Of a stretch of 64,000 nt of DNA, positions 7,929 to 16,666 are shown in pieces. The position numbers and the translations under genes were made by a program. Origin of the DNA: Planctomonas deserti (GTDB lineage: Bacteria > Actinomycetota > Actinomycetes > Actinomycetales > Microbacteriaceae); contig NZ_QANL01000004.1 in the NCBI RefSeq assembly GCF_003067705.1, positions 452,121 to 516,120 of the forward strand. Reading direction: 5' to 3'. Below the pieces are notes generated by a model. The model searched no databases. It was not told the origin of the DNA and saw only the letters and a list, made by a program, of their open reading frames with translations. Every line of letters begins with the position of its first letter. Position 1 is the stretch's first letter.

Positions 7929-8858
7929 TCAGGCGTAGCGGACGCGGTCCTGCAGGCGAGCGCGCAGCTCGAACATGTCCGGTGCCGCGCCGTCCCCGCG
8001 GCCCGGAGCGCCGGTGCGCAGCATATGCGGCAGAACCGATCGACGCACGACCACGGCCCCCGACGTGCGGCCACGCTCGACGGTCAACACGGGAAGGGCC
8101 AGCGCGTCGTCCGGCACGACGAGGATGCTCGCCGTCACCCGCACGCGCAGCTCGCGACCCAGCGCCTTCGCGCCCTGGGTCAGCGACGCGAGCGGCTCGT
8201 GGTCCTCGGGCATCGACTCGCCGACGAGCTCGCCGCGCACGAGGCGCAGCTCGCCCGGCCCCCAGTCCTCCGACTCGAGCACGAACAGGCCGGTCGGGCC
8301 GAGCACGAGGTGGTCGATGTGGTGCGGCGCCCGGCCGGCGAGCACGTCGTTCCAGATCGAGTACGCGATGCCGAGCCCCGAGACGGCCCGCGCGGTCGCC
8401 TCCTCGGCCAGCGCCTTCGAGAGCAGGCGGCGGAGCTCGAGCGGTGCGGAGCGGACCAGCGCGGGGTCGTACGGATCCTCGAGCGCCGCGCCCCGCCCCG
8501 CCCACTCCCGCATGAGCACCAGGAAGCGCTCGCGCGTCGACCCGCCCGGGTGGCCGTACATCCGGGCCCGCACGGACGAGCGCGGACGCTCCGGCGGGTG
8601 CGACGGCGGGGCGAACGGCGCGTGCTCGGGCTCGGCGGCCCCGGCGGCGCGGCCGCGGTCGTACAGCTCGCGGGCGGCGGGGTCGCCGATGCGCTCCCAG
8701 GCGGCCTGGACGGCGTGGAAGCGGTCCGCGGATCCGCCGGTGTCCGGATGCGTCTCGCGCAGCAGCCTGCGGTAGGCGCGGCGGAGCTCGTTCTGGTCGG
8801 CCGTCGCCTGCACGCCCAGCACCTCGTACGGCGTCGGCGAGGCGGGGCTGTCGAGCAT
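7929..8858 (-). CDS. J-domain and NERD-domain protein
   Basis: 309 residues. A DnaJ-type J domain occupies residues 9-70 with YEVLGV and the HPD tripeptide at 37-39, which stimulates Hsp70 ATPase. After a Pro/Glu-rich linker, a NERD (nuclease-related) domain shows HIDHLVLGPTGLFVLES. There is no zinc-finger or C-terminal substrate domain, so it is not a canonical DnaJ. The ATG at 8858 follows GAAGGA; a TATTCT box about 38 nt further upstream could be its -10. A role linking chaperone recruitment to nucleic acid processing is possible but unproven. Confidence 0.8.
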   Translation of the reverse strand: MLDSPASPTPYEVLGVQATADQNELRRAYRRLLRETHPDTGGSADRFHAVQAAWERIGDPAARELYDRGRAAGAAEPEHAPFAPPSHPPERPRSSVRARMYGHPGGSTRERFLVLMREWAGRGAALEDPYDPALVRSAPLELRRLLSKALAEEATARAVSGLGIAYSIWNDVLAGRAPHHIDHLVLGPTGLFVLESEDWGPGELRLVRGELVGESMPEDHEPLASLTQGAKALGRELRVRVTASILVVPDDALALPVLTVERGRTSGAVVVRRSVLPHMLRTGAPGRGDGAAPDMFELRARLQDRVRYA

Positions 8859-9112
8859 CGGGCGGTCCTTCGAATGGGCGTGCAAGGGATTCGAGAATAC
8901 CGGCGCGGCCTGGGAGAGATACTGAGCCGGGCGGGGCCCGGGCCGAGACCAGGGCGGGGCCGAGGCTCGTTCGGCGAGACCACCCCTGGGCGGTCCCGGT
9001 GGTGTTTCCTTGTACGGGGCCGCGCGCCACCGGGTCCGGGACCACCGGGGCCCGCGGACCACCGGCACGACCGCAGCACAGCACCACCGACGCACGGAGA
9101 GAGGACACCGAC

Positions 9113-9976
9113 ATGGCAAAGCAGGGCGAGGGACGCACGGCACTGGTGCTCGGCGGCGGCGGGGTCGCCGGCATCGCGTGGGAGACCGGGCTGCTCGCCG
9201 GGCTTCTCGAGCGGGGAATCGACGTCTCCGACGCGGACGTCGTGGTCGGCACGTCGGCGGGGTCCGTCGTCGGCACCGTGCTGCGGTCCGGTGCGCTGCA
9301 GTCCACCTACGAGTCCCTGCTCGAGCCGCCGACCTACGACCTCGCCGGCGTGGAGGGCCTCGACCTCGAGCCGCTCCTCGCGGCCGGCGCCGCGGCCGCG
9401 CAGAGCACGGGCACGGAGGAGCAGGCGCGATCCATCATCGGCCGGGTCGCGGCGCGGGCGCACACCCCCGAGACCGACGACCAGGCCGTCACGCGCTTCG
9501 AGCGTCTGCTGCCGACGACCGAGTGGCCCCTGGCTGAGCTGCGGGTGACCGCGGTCGACGCGCTCGACGGCACGTTCCGGGTGCTCGACTCCGGATCCGG
9601 CGTCCCGCTGGCGCGGGCCGTGGCCGCGAGCTGCGCCGTGCCCGGCGTCTACCCCGCGACCACGGTGGACGGCCGGCTGCTGATGGACGGCGGGATGCGG
9701 TCCAGCACGAATGCCGACGTCGCCGCCGACTGCGACCGCGTGCTCATCGTGGCGTGCGGGCCCGAGCTCGCCGTGAGCCCCCTCGGGCCGACGCTCAGCG
9801 TTGCGGCGGAGGCGCTCCGGGCGACCGCCGACGTGCTCGTGATCGTGGCGGACGCGGAGAGCACGGCCGCGTTCGGCACCAACCCGCTTCTGCCGGAGTC
9901 GAGCACGGCGTCGGCGCTCGCCGGGTTCGCCCAGGCCGCGGACGTGGCCGAGCGGGTCCGCGCCTTCTGGCGCTGA
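9113..9976 (+). CDS. Patatin-like phospholipase/esterase
   Basis: 287-residue cytoplasmic alpha/beta hydrolase of the patatin (RssA-like) type. The oxyanion loop GGGGVAG is at 14-20, the nucleophile elbow GTSAG has Ser48, and the catalytic Asp is 192 in MDGGMRS. These make the Ser-Asp dyad complete. Members hydrolyse phospholipid or other acyl esters; the substrate is unknown. GGAGAGAGG (9096-9104) precedes the ATG. It is divergent from the J/NERD gene with a 254-bp GC-rich gap that shows no other gene. Confidence 0.88.
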   Translation: MAKQGEGRTALVLGGGGVAGIAWETGLLAGLLERGIDVSDADVVVGTSAGSVVGTVLRSGALQSTYESLLEPPTYDLAGVEGLDLEPLLAAGAAAAQSTGTEEQARSIIGRVAARAHTPETDDQAVTRFERLLPTTEWPLAELRVTAVDALDGTFRVLDSGSGVPLARAVAASCAVPGVYPATTVDGRLLMDGGMRSSTNADVAADCDRVLIVACGPELAVSPLGPTLSVAAEALRATADVLVIVADAESTAAFGTNPLLPESSTASALAGFAQAADVAERVRAFWR

Positions 9977-10032
9977 CCCGCCCGACGCGCTGACCCGCCC
10001 GACCCGCACGTGCCGTCGGGACCCGGCCCCGA

Positions 10033-10860
10033 TCAGCCCTTCGTCGCGCCGGCAGTGACGCCTGTCGTGATCTGGCGCTGGAAGATCAGGTACACGACGA
10101 TGAGCGGCAGCACGACCAGCAGCACGCCCGCCAGGTAGGTCGGCACGTTGTCCGGGTACTGCCCGCGCAGCGCGCTGACCCCGACCATGAGGGTCCGCTG
10201 GCTCGGCGACTGCATGACGAGCAGCGAGATGAGGATGTCGTTCCAGCAGAACAGCGCGTTGAGGATGCCCATCGACAGCAGCGCCGGGCGGCCGAGCGGC
10301 AGCATGATGCGGCCGAAGACGCCGTAGATGGTGTTGCCGTCGACGCGCGCCGCCTCGGTGATCTCCTTCGGGATCCGCGCGAAGTACGCGGTCATGAAGT
10401 AGATCGTGAACGGCAGGAACTGCGAGACGTACGCGACGATCAGCCCGGGATAGGTGTTGATCATCGAGAAGTCGCTCAGCGTTTTGATGAACGGCACCAT
10501 GATCACCTGGAACGGGATCATCATCGCCGCCAGGATCAGCAGGAACGTCGCCCTGCTCCCCCGGAACGTCAGGTGGCTGAGCGCGAACCCGGCCATCGAC
10601 GAGATCAGCAGGATGAGCGCGACCGAGACCACCGTCACGAAGATCGAGTTCAGGTAGTACCGGCCCATGTTGGCCTGGGTCCACGCGTCGACGAAGTTCT
10701 GGAAGTTGAAGTCCGTCGTGAGGCCGCCGCGGTCGAGCACGTAGTCGACGCGGGACTTCAGGGCGATGTTCAGCGTGTAGAGCATCGGGTAGATCGTGGC
10801 GATGGCGAGGAGCGCCATCGGGGCCGCGATGATCCAGCGGGCCGCACCTGTGCTGCGCAT
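10033..10860 (-). CDS. Carbohydrate ABC transporter permease (MalG type)
   Basis: 275-residue inner permease with six predicted spans. The EAA loop reads EAARVDGNTIYGVFGRIMLPL. The C-terminus RQITTGVTAGATKG is typical of CUT1 MalG-like subunits. It overlaps the upstream permease gene by one base, so translation is coupled. It is the last gene of the SBP-permease-permease unit (13083 to 10033). No ATPase gene is nearby, as is usual for CUT1 systems that share an MsiK-type ATPase (established for actinobacteria). Confidence 0.92.
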   Translation of the reverse strand: MRSTGAARWIIAAPMALLAIATIYPMLYTLNIALKSRVDYVLDRGGLTTDFNFQNFVDAWTQANMGRYYLNSIFVTVVSVALILLISSMAGFALSHLTFRGSRATFLLILAAMMIPFQVIMVPFIKTLSDFSMINTYPGLIVAYVSQFLPFTIYFMTAYFARIPKEITEAARVDGNTIYGVFGRIMLPLGRPALLSMGILNALFCWNDILISLLVMQSPSQRTLMVGVSALRGQYPDNVPTYLAGVLLVVLPLIVVYLIFQRQITTGVTAGATKG

Positions 10861-11804
10861 CAGACCTCCTTGGTGGCGCGGCGGAGCACGCGGATCTGGA
10901 GCAGGCCGATCACGAGGATCAGCAGGAGCAGCACGACGGACGCCGCCGACGCGAGGGCCGGCTTCGCCTCGCCGTTGAGCTTCCAGATGAGGAACTCCGG
11001 CAGGTAGGACGCGGCGCCGGGGCCGCCCGCCGTCATGGTGTACAGCAGGCCGAAGATGCCGGTCAGCATGCCGATGGTGGTGGTGACGAACACGAACTGG
11101 ATCGTCTGCGAGAGCTCGGGGATGACGACGTACCAGATGGTCTGCCCGAGGCTCGCGCCGTCAATGCGGGCGGCGTCGAGCAGCTCCTGGTCGACGGTCG
11201 AGAAGCCGGCGAGGAAGATCACGAGCGCCATGCCGAACGTGGCCCAGATGTGCACGCCGAGCACGCTCGGCAGCGCGCTGTTCGACTGGCCGAGCCAGTC
11301 GATGACGGGCAGGCCGAGCGCCTTGTTCACGTCATTGAGCGGGCCGTTCGCCGCGAGCACGATGTTGAAGATGGCCCCGATGATGATGGGCGACAGCACG
11401 ACCGGAAGGAAGTAGACGCTGCGGTAGAACCGGTGACCGGGCACCTTCAGGAAGATGAAGGTGGCGAGGATGCCGGCCACGAGCACCTCGAGCGGCACGA
11501 ACAGCAGCACGACGATGACGTTCCGCGCGGCCGCGTGGAACCGGACGTCGGTGAAGAGGGTGACGTAGTTGTCGAGCCCGATGAAGACGCCGTTCAGCTC
11601 CTGGTCGCCGGTGAACGAGAAGTTCACGCCAAGCGCCAGCGGGTAGACCCGGAACACGAGCAGGATGGCGATCGCGGGGAACACGAGCACGAGCGGCGCT
11701 GCGCGCTCGAGGGTGAAGCGGCGGCGGGGGCGGCGCTTCGCGGACGCGGCCCCGGGCCGGACGTCCGTGGGGACGTCCGGCCGGGACCCGAGCAATGCGG
11801 TCAC
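10860..11804 (-). CDS. Carbohydrate ABC transporter permease (MalF type)
   Basis: 314-residue permease with an Arg-rich N-terminal tail, a first span LVLVFPAIAILLVFRVYPLA and an EAA-type loop (LLDAARIDGASLGQTIWYVVIP). It pairs with the MalG-type subunit and with the lipoprotein encoded upstream, starting 4 nt after that gene's stop. It probably imports an oligosaccharide or glycoside handled by the adjacent beta-helix protein (inference from position). Confidence 0.92.
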   Translation of the reverse strand: MTALLGSRPDVPTDVRPGAASAKRRPRRRFTLERAAPLVLVFPAIAILLVFRVYPLALGVNFSFTGDQELNGVFIGLDNYVTLFTDVRFHAAARNVIVVLLFVPLEVLVAGILATFIFLKVPGHRFYRSVYFLPVVLSPIIIGAIFNIVLAANGPLNDVNKALGLPVIDWLGQSNSALPSVLGVHIWATFGMALVIFLAGFSTVDQELLDAARIDGASLGQTIWYVVIPELSQTIQFVFVTTTIGMLTGIFGLLYTMTAGGPGAASYLPEFLIWKLNGEAKPALASAASVVLLLLILVIGLLQIRVLRRATKEV

Positions 11805-11808
11805 AAAC

Positions 11809-13083
11809 TCACTCTTCCGATGCCTGCAGCTGCGCGACCGCGTCGTCCACGGTCACCTCGCCGACCAGCAGCTGCTGGCCGAGCCGGTGCAGGAGGTCGA
11901 GGGTGTCGCCGGAGAGCGCGGTGTGCAGCAGCGGCTTGCTCCCGGGCAGCTCGGCGATGATCTCCTGCGCCGACGTGATGTCGGTGTCGAGCTCGACGGT
12001 GGTGTTGGACACGATCTGACCGCCGGCGAGGGCGTAGTCCGCCTGGGCGTCGCGCTCCACGGTCGCCTTGATCCAGTCGACGGCCATGTCCTTCTTGTCC
12101 TCGTTGAGCACGCCGTAGCCGATGCCGCCCTCGATGGGCAGCGCGAGGGTCGTGCCCTCGTTGGTGGTGACGGGCATCATGAAGCCGAGGTCGTCGCCGA
12201 GGAACTCGTCGAACTGCTTCCAGTGCGCGATGCCCGAGGAGAGCCCGATGACCATGGCGGCCTTCCCGCCCGAGAAGAGGTCGAAGGAGTCGTTGAACAT
12301 GGCGGTCGAGTTCGCGCCGTCGTTGTACCAGCCGTTCGCGCTCGACTCGGCCCACATGGTGAGCGCCTGGCGGGCGTGCTCGCTCGTCCAGTCGCGCTCG
12401 CCGTCGATCCAGGCGTCGTACTCCTCGGCGGTGAAGATGCCCGAGCCGAGGCCGGACAGGAAGAACTCGATGCCGAGCCCCTCCTTGTTGCCGAGGGCGA
12501 AGCAGTCGACCTCGGTGCCGGACTCGATCGCGTCGCAGGCGGCGCCGAGCTCCTCCCACGTCTTCGGCGGGTTCTCGGGGTCGAGGCCGGCCGCGGTGAA
12601 GATCGCCTTATTGAAGTAGATGGGGAAGCCCTGCAGGAACATCGGCGCGGAGTACGTCTCGCCGTCCGCCTCGAAGGCGGGCCAGCCGGCGAGGTCGCCC
12701 TTGATGTCGGAGAGCTCATCGGTGACGGGGATGAGCGAGTCGGCGCGGCTCTTCAACTGCGTGCCGCCGTTGAACAGGGCGACGTCGGGGCCGGTGCCCG
12801 CCTCGATCGCGCTGCCGAGGAGCGTGTAGTACTGGTCGAACGGCTGGGAGACGATCTCGACCTCGACGTCCGGGTGCGTTTCGTTGAAGTTCTTGACGAC
12901 GTCCTCCTGGAAGGCCGCGGCCGCGTCATCGGACGCGCCCCAGTTCCAGACGACGAGCTTGTCGGCCGAGTCGCCCTCGCCGCCGCCGGAGCCGCCGGTT
13001 GTGCCGGTGCTCGCGCCGCCGCAGGCCGTGAGGGTGAGGGCCGCGGCGAGACCGAGTGCTGCGGAGCTGATCAATCGCTTCAT
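11809..13083 (-). CDS. Sugar ABC transporter solute-binding lipoprotein
   Basis: 424-residue lipoprotein. Residues 1-20 form a signal peptide ending in the lipobox LTAC, with Cys21 for lipidation, then a Gly/Ser/Thr linker. The mature part is a CUT1-type binding protein (VVWNWGASDDAAAAFQEDVV; VDWIKATVERDAQ near the C-terminus). It delivers sugar to the two permeases downstream. A clear promoter lies 90-130 nt upstream (TTGACA-17-TACATT), overlapping the stop of the beta-helix gene. Confidence 0.92.
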   Translation of the reverse strand: MKRLISSAALGLAAALTLTACGGASTGTTGGSGGGEGDSADKLVVWNWGASDDAAAAFQEDVVKNFNETHPDVEVEIVSQPFDQYYTLLGSAIEAGTGPDVALFNGGTQLKSRADSLIPVTDELSDIKGDLAGWPAFEADGETYSAPMFLQGFPIYFNKAIFTAAGLDPENPPKTWEELGAACDAIESGTEVDCFALGNKEGLGIEFFLSGLGSGIFTAEEYDAWIDGERDWTSEHARQALTMWAESSANGWYNDGANSTAMFNDSFDLFSGGKAAMVIGLSSGIAHWKQFDEFLGDDLGFMMPVTTNEGTTLALPIEGGIGYGVLNEDKKDMAVDWIKATVERDAQADYALAGGQIVSNTTVELDTDITSAQEIIAELPGSKPLLHTALSGDTLDLLHRLGQQLLVGEVTVDDAVAQLQASEE

Positions 13084-13181
13084 TGCGAGGTGCCTTCCAG
13101 ATCTGTGCGGGCGCTCGGGGCGGAGCGCCTCGCCGGGTGATGGCGCGGGCAGCCTTGGTGCAGCACTGCGCCGGTACGCCG

Positions 13182-13210
13182 AATGTAATTGGTAATACGT
13201 GTCATGTCAA
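13182..13210 (-). promoter_or_regulatory. Sigma-70-type promoter of the sugar ABC transporter operon
   Basis: On the minus strand TTGACA (13210-13205) is separated by exactly 17 nt from TACATT (13187-13182). Transcription would start near 13175, giving a ~90-nt leader before the lipoprotein ATG. The -35 box overlaps the TGA stop of the upstream beta-helix gene. The spacer contains GGTAATAC and TGTCATGTC-like elements that may bind a GntR-type regulator (inference). Confidence 0.65.
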
Positions 13211-15342
13211 ACGAATTCCGCCGGGAGTTCGACGTCGGGCAGAGTGCGGCGGCGGAGCGGGTGCGTGCGCCTCCCCTCGTCGCGCGGACCGGCGAGCGAC
13301 GCGTCCGGAACGAGGATGCCGAGGCCCTCGGCCGGCCCGCCGGGAGCGACGCGGAAGTCGCCCCCGGCGGCGTCGGCGAACCCGGGGTCCGCGATCACCG
13401 AGTGCCGGTCCCGGCCCGCCGCGGCCCAGACGTCGTCGAGCGGCTCCCGGAGCTGCCAGTGCAGGTCGGCGTCGTATCCGCCGTTGCCGGCGAGCAGCGC
13501 GTCCGGCACGGGACGCTCGTCCCAGAACAGGTTGAGGTCGCTCTCCACGGCGAGCGCGCGGATGTCCCGGTGATCCTGGCGACCCGCGAACGCGGGCGCG
13601 CCCCGGCCGACGACGATGTTGTGCGAGAACGTGAACGGCCGGTGCGCCTCGGGCTTGGTCACCGCCACCTGGCTCTCGCCGCCGAAGGCCAGGATGTTGT
13701 GCCTCACGACGTTCTCGCGCCCGTAGTTCACGTGGAAAGCCTGGTGGCTGCAGTCATGCACGACGTTGCCCTCGACGATCACGTGGGACGACCCCTGGTC
13801 GAGGTAGACGCCCCAGCCGCCGTAGTTGCGGCAGACGACGTCGTGCACGTGGTTCCCCCGGACGATCGTTCCCGGGGCGATGCCGAGGAGGTAGATGCCT
13901 CCGGTGTCGTTGAGCCGACCCTGGCCGAGGTCGTGGATGTGGTTGAACGCGATGAGGTTGTTCGCCGACGGGCTGGGCGCGTAGTCCCAGACCCAGCCGA
14001 CGGAGACGCCCGTGTAGAAGAAGTCGCGGATGTGGTTGTGCGCGATGACGTTGTCGGCCCCGTGCTGGAAGAGGACGGCGACGGCGTTGGGGTACACCCG
14101 ACCGCCGGACTCGATCTCGCAGTCGCTCACCTCGTTCGCCCGGCAGAACCATTCGCTCGACGCGTCCTCCGACCCGCCGGCCCGAACGGCACCCGCCCCG
14201 AGGTCGCGCAGGAGCGCGCCGCTGACGAGCGCACCCCGCGTGCCTCGGCCGAGCTCGATCGCGTAGCCGTCGACCCGCTCCACGCCTCCGCCGAGGAAGA
14301 CGCAGTCCCTGGCACCCTCGAAGGCGACGGCCGCGCTCGCCTCGGTCGCGCCCTGCACGGCCGCGGCGTAGTCGACGTCGCGGCGGAGCAGCTCGTCCTC
14401 CCGCACGCCGAAGGGTGCGCGGGCGCCGGGGGTCTCCTCGAACCCGGCGTGGCGGAACGTGATGCCCTCGATCCGCACGTCGCGCACGGCCCGCCCGGCT
14501 TCCGGGTCGCCGCTCACGCGCACGAACCGCTCGATCGCGGGGGCGGCGAGGACGGCGGAGCCGAGGTCCTCGCCGGGCAGCGGGGCGTACAGCAGCCGCG
14601 CCTCCCCCGTGCCCGAGACCGTACCGCTGCGATCGAGGTACCACTCGCCCGCCTCCTCCCCGAAGGCCTCCCCCACGTTGTCGAGCCAGTACCGGGCGAA
14701 GCGCTTGGTGGCGTCGTCGCGCAGGGCGAAGATGCTGTGGCGCGAGCTGACGAGCTCCCGCCGGTCGCGGTCGATCGAGGCGATCGGCATGCGCTCCTGC
14801 ACCCAAAAGTGCGGCACGACGACCTCCACCTCGGCGGGGTCGGCCAGTGGCGGCAGGCTTCCGTCCGCGAACTCGAACCGATCGGACCCGTCGAAGAGCG
14901 TGCCGTCGAAGTCGCCGCGCACGTCGAGGCCGGCCTGGCGCTCGATGCGCAGCTCGCCGTCGCGCGGGTAGCGCGGGCGGGAGCGCCGCGAGCCGTTCAC
15001 GTACAGGCTCACGAACCGGCGGTCAGGAGCGGGCGCGCTCCAGACCGTGCGGCCGCGCAGGACGGTCTCGCTCCAGCCGGCGATCTCGGCGGCGCCGTCG
15101 AAGACCACCCCGTCGCCGGTGGCGGCGATGGTGGTGTGCGAGTCGTCCGGCCCCAGCTCGAGCGTCTCGGGGATGCGGTAGGTGCCGGGGAGGACCCAGA
15201 TCACGGCCGACTGGCCGGGCGCCCGGCGGACGCGGAGGAGGCGGATCGCCTGACCGAGCTCGCGGACGGGGTAGGTGCGGGAGCCGATGCCGTGGTGCGA
15301 TCCATGCGGCCCGATGTAGACCTCGAGGCGGTCGGTGGGCAT
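13207..15342 (-). CDS. Right-handed beta-helix glycoside hydrolase-like protein (GH141-like)
   Basis: 711 residues, no signal peptide. N-terminal VYIGPHGSHHGIGSRTYPVRE and WVLPGTYRIPETLEL match the entry strands of GH141/BT1002-like proteins, in which a beta-sandwich is inserted before a long parallel beta-helix. Residues ~350-620 show repeating turns such as NEVSDCEIESGG, DNVIAHNHIRDFF, NNLIAFNHIHDLG and IVRGNHVHDV. The ATG at 15342 has GAAGGAG seven nt upstream. A characterised GH141 member is an alpha-L-fucosidase; catalytic residues were not identified here. Lack of a signal peptide suggests it acts on an imported oligosaccharide. Epimerase or lyase alternatives remain open. Confidence 0.7.
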   Translation of the reverse strand: MPTDRLEVYIGPHGSHHGIGSRTYPVRELGQAIRLLRVRRAPGQSAVIWVLPGTYRIPETLELGPDDSHTTIAATGDGVVFDGAAEIAGWSETVLRGRTVWSAPAPDRRFVSLYVNGSRRSRPRYPRDGELRIERQAGLDVRGDFDGTLFDGSDRFEFADGSLPPLADPAEVEVVVPHFWVQERMPIASIDRDRRELVSSRHSIFALRDDATKRFARYWLDNVGEAFGEEAGEWYLDRSGTVSGTGEARLLYAPLPGEDLGSAVLAAPAIERFVRVSGDPEAGRAVRDVRIEGITFRHAGFEETPGARAPFGVREDELLRRDVDYAAAVQGATEASAAVAFEGARDCVFLGGGVERVDGYAIELGRGTRGALVSGALLRDLGAGAVRAGGSEDASSEWFCRANEVSDCEIESGGRVYPNAVAVLFQHGADNVIAHNHIRDFFYTGVSVGWVWDYAPSPSANNLIAFNHIHDLGQGRLNDTGGIYLLGIAPGTIVRGNHVHDVVCRNYGGWGVYLDQGSSHVIVEGNVVHDCSHQAFHVNYGRENVVRHNILAFGGESQVAVTKPEAHRPFTFSHNIVVGRGAPAFAGRQDHRDIRALAVESDLNLFWDERPVPDALLAGNGGYDADLHWQLREPLDDVWAAAGRDRHSVIADPGFADAAGGDFRVAPGGPAEGLGILVPDASLAGPRDEGRRTHPLRRRTLPDVELPAEFV

Positions 15343-15443
15343 GCAGACTCCTTCGTCCGGTCGGCGCGCCGCCCTCGCGGTCGGTGCGCCCAGATAGGAC
15401 GTCATACTATTGGCGGCCCCTGCACTGGCGCGAGGGCGACACA

Positions 15444-15456
15444 TGTGATGTATGTT
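15444..15456 (+). promoter_or_regulatory. Putative operator/-10 region of the sugar-acid operon
   Basis: TGTGATGTA (15444-15452) overlaps a possible -10 TATGTT (15451-15456), about 50 nt before the enolase-superfamily gene; it also forms ACAT-GTG-ATGT. The identical 9-mer occurs on the minus strand at 27624-27616 before the aldose dehydrogenase operon, also joined to a possible -10 (TACTAT). A two-mismatch version (TGTCATGTC) lies at 13200-13208. Probable regulator: the GntR protein encoded at 24603. No good -35 was found. Confidence 0.4.
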
Positions 15457-15505
15457 GTTTCTCGCGGGTCCCGACTCGCACCGTGTTTCGACGATGAAGG
15501 ACGTT

Positions 15506-16666
15506 ATGAGAATCACCGGCTATCGAGCCCTGCGCACCTTCCGGAACTGGGGGCGGCCGGTGGGCGACGTGAACGGCTTCATCGCCTCGGGCGTGACCGA
15601 GGTTCCCATCGTGCTACTGGAGACGGACGAGGGCGTCACCGGCGTCGGCGTCGGCTCCACGAGCGACATCGACCGCCTCTTCCCTGCTCTCGAGGGCGAG
15701 GACCCCCGCGGCGTGACGGCCCTGTACGACCGGATGCTCGCGCGCGTGTTCAAGTCGGGGCACGGCGGCGCCACCTTTGGCGGCATCGGCACCCTCGACA
15801 TGGCTCTGTGGGACATCAAGGCGAAGATCGCCGGTGAGCCGCTCTGGCGCCTGCTCGGGGCGCGCGACCGCTTCGTGCCGGGCTACGCATCCGGGCTGGA
15901 CATCGCCCTGGACGACGAGGCGCTCGCCGCGTTCTACGGGTCCATGGCGGAGCGGGGCTTCACAAGCGGGAAGCTGAAGGGCGGCGCAGACGTCGACGCC
16001 GACGTGCGCCGCCTCGGCATCATCTCGGACGCCCTCCGCGGCAACACCGCCCGCCCCGCCCTCATGCTCGACGCGAACGAGTCGTGGAACCTCAAGCAGG
16101 CGGTGCGCTACGTCGCGGCCGTCGAGGAGCGGGTCGACCTGACCTGGGTCGAGGAGCCGTTGCGGCGCTGGGACGCCGCGGGCCACGCCCGCCTCTCCTC
16201 CTCCATCCGCGCCGCTGTCGCCACCGGCGAGAACCTCACCGGCCTCGAGCAGTACGCGCCGCTGTTCGATCACCGCGGCGTCGACGTCGTGCAGGCCGGT
16301 GCCGTCTGGGGCATCACCCACTTCCTGCGCGTCGCGGTCGCCGCCCACTCCCGCGACCTGCCCGTCAGTCCGGTCGGGCTCACGTCGAACCCCGCCGTCG
16401 CGCACGCGGCGGCCGGGGTGCCCAACCATCTGTCGGCGGAGGTGCAGGACCTCGGCACCCCGTTCGGGCTGTCCGTCGACGAGGTGCTCGCCGACGGCGG
16501 CATCGTGCTGGGCGACCGGCCGGGCGCCGGCGTCGAGGTGGATGAGGCCGCGATCGCGGCGAACGAGACGTCCGGCACGTGGCTCTCGGTGGACGGGCCG
16601 CACGTGCGCTCCCAGCGGGCCGGCCTCCGGCTCGTCCCCGACGACGCGGCGGAGAGGGTCAACTGA
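15506..16666 (+). CDS. Enolase-superfamily sugar-acid dehydratase (mandelate racemase/MLE family)
   Basis: 386-residue TIM-barrel enzyme with the capping domain at residues 1-125. Lysine motif K156-L-K158, metal ligands Asp189 (LDANESW), Glu216/217 (WVEEPL) and Glu242 (TGENL) are present. ATG 15506 is chosen because GAAGGA lies 5 nt upstream; in-frame ATG 15494 lacks one. In this operon it is expected to dehydrate an aldonate (such as D-arabinonate or L-fuconate) to the 2-keto-3-deoxy acid. Substrate is inferred from context. First gene of nine nearly continuous overlapping genes. Confidence 0.85.
   Translation: MRITGYRALRTFRNWGRPVGDVNGFIASGVTEVPIVLLETDEGVTGVGVGSTSDIDRLFPALEGEDPRGVTALYDRMLARVFKSGHGGATFGGIGTLDMALWDIKAKIAGEPLWRLLGARDRFVPGYASGLDIALDDEALAAFYGSMAERGFTSGKLKGGADVDADVRRLGIISDALRGNTARPALMLDANESWNLKQAVRYVAAVEERVDLTWVEEPLRRWDAAGHARLSSSIRAAVATGENLTGLEQYAPLFDHRGVDVVQAGAVWGITHFLRVAVAAHSRDLPVSPVGLTSNPAVAHAAAGVPNHLSAEVQDLGTPFGLSVDEVLADGGIVLGDRPGAGVEVDEAAIAANETSGTWLSVDGPHVRSQRAGLRLVPDDAAERVN

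Noticed and set aside
8180..10684. Very long antisense frames (e.g. opposite the patatin and permease genes, and 13189-15837, 21772-24630)
   Set aside because: Typical of high-GC DNA; composition is Arg/Gly/Ala-rich and real domains lie on the other strand.
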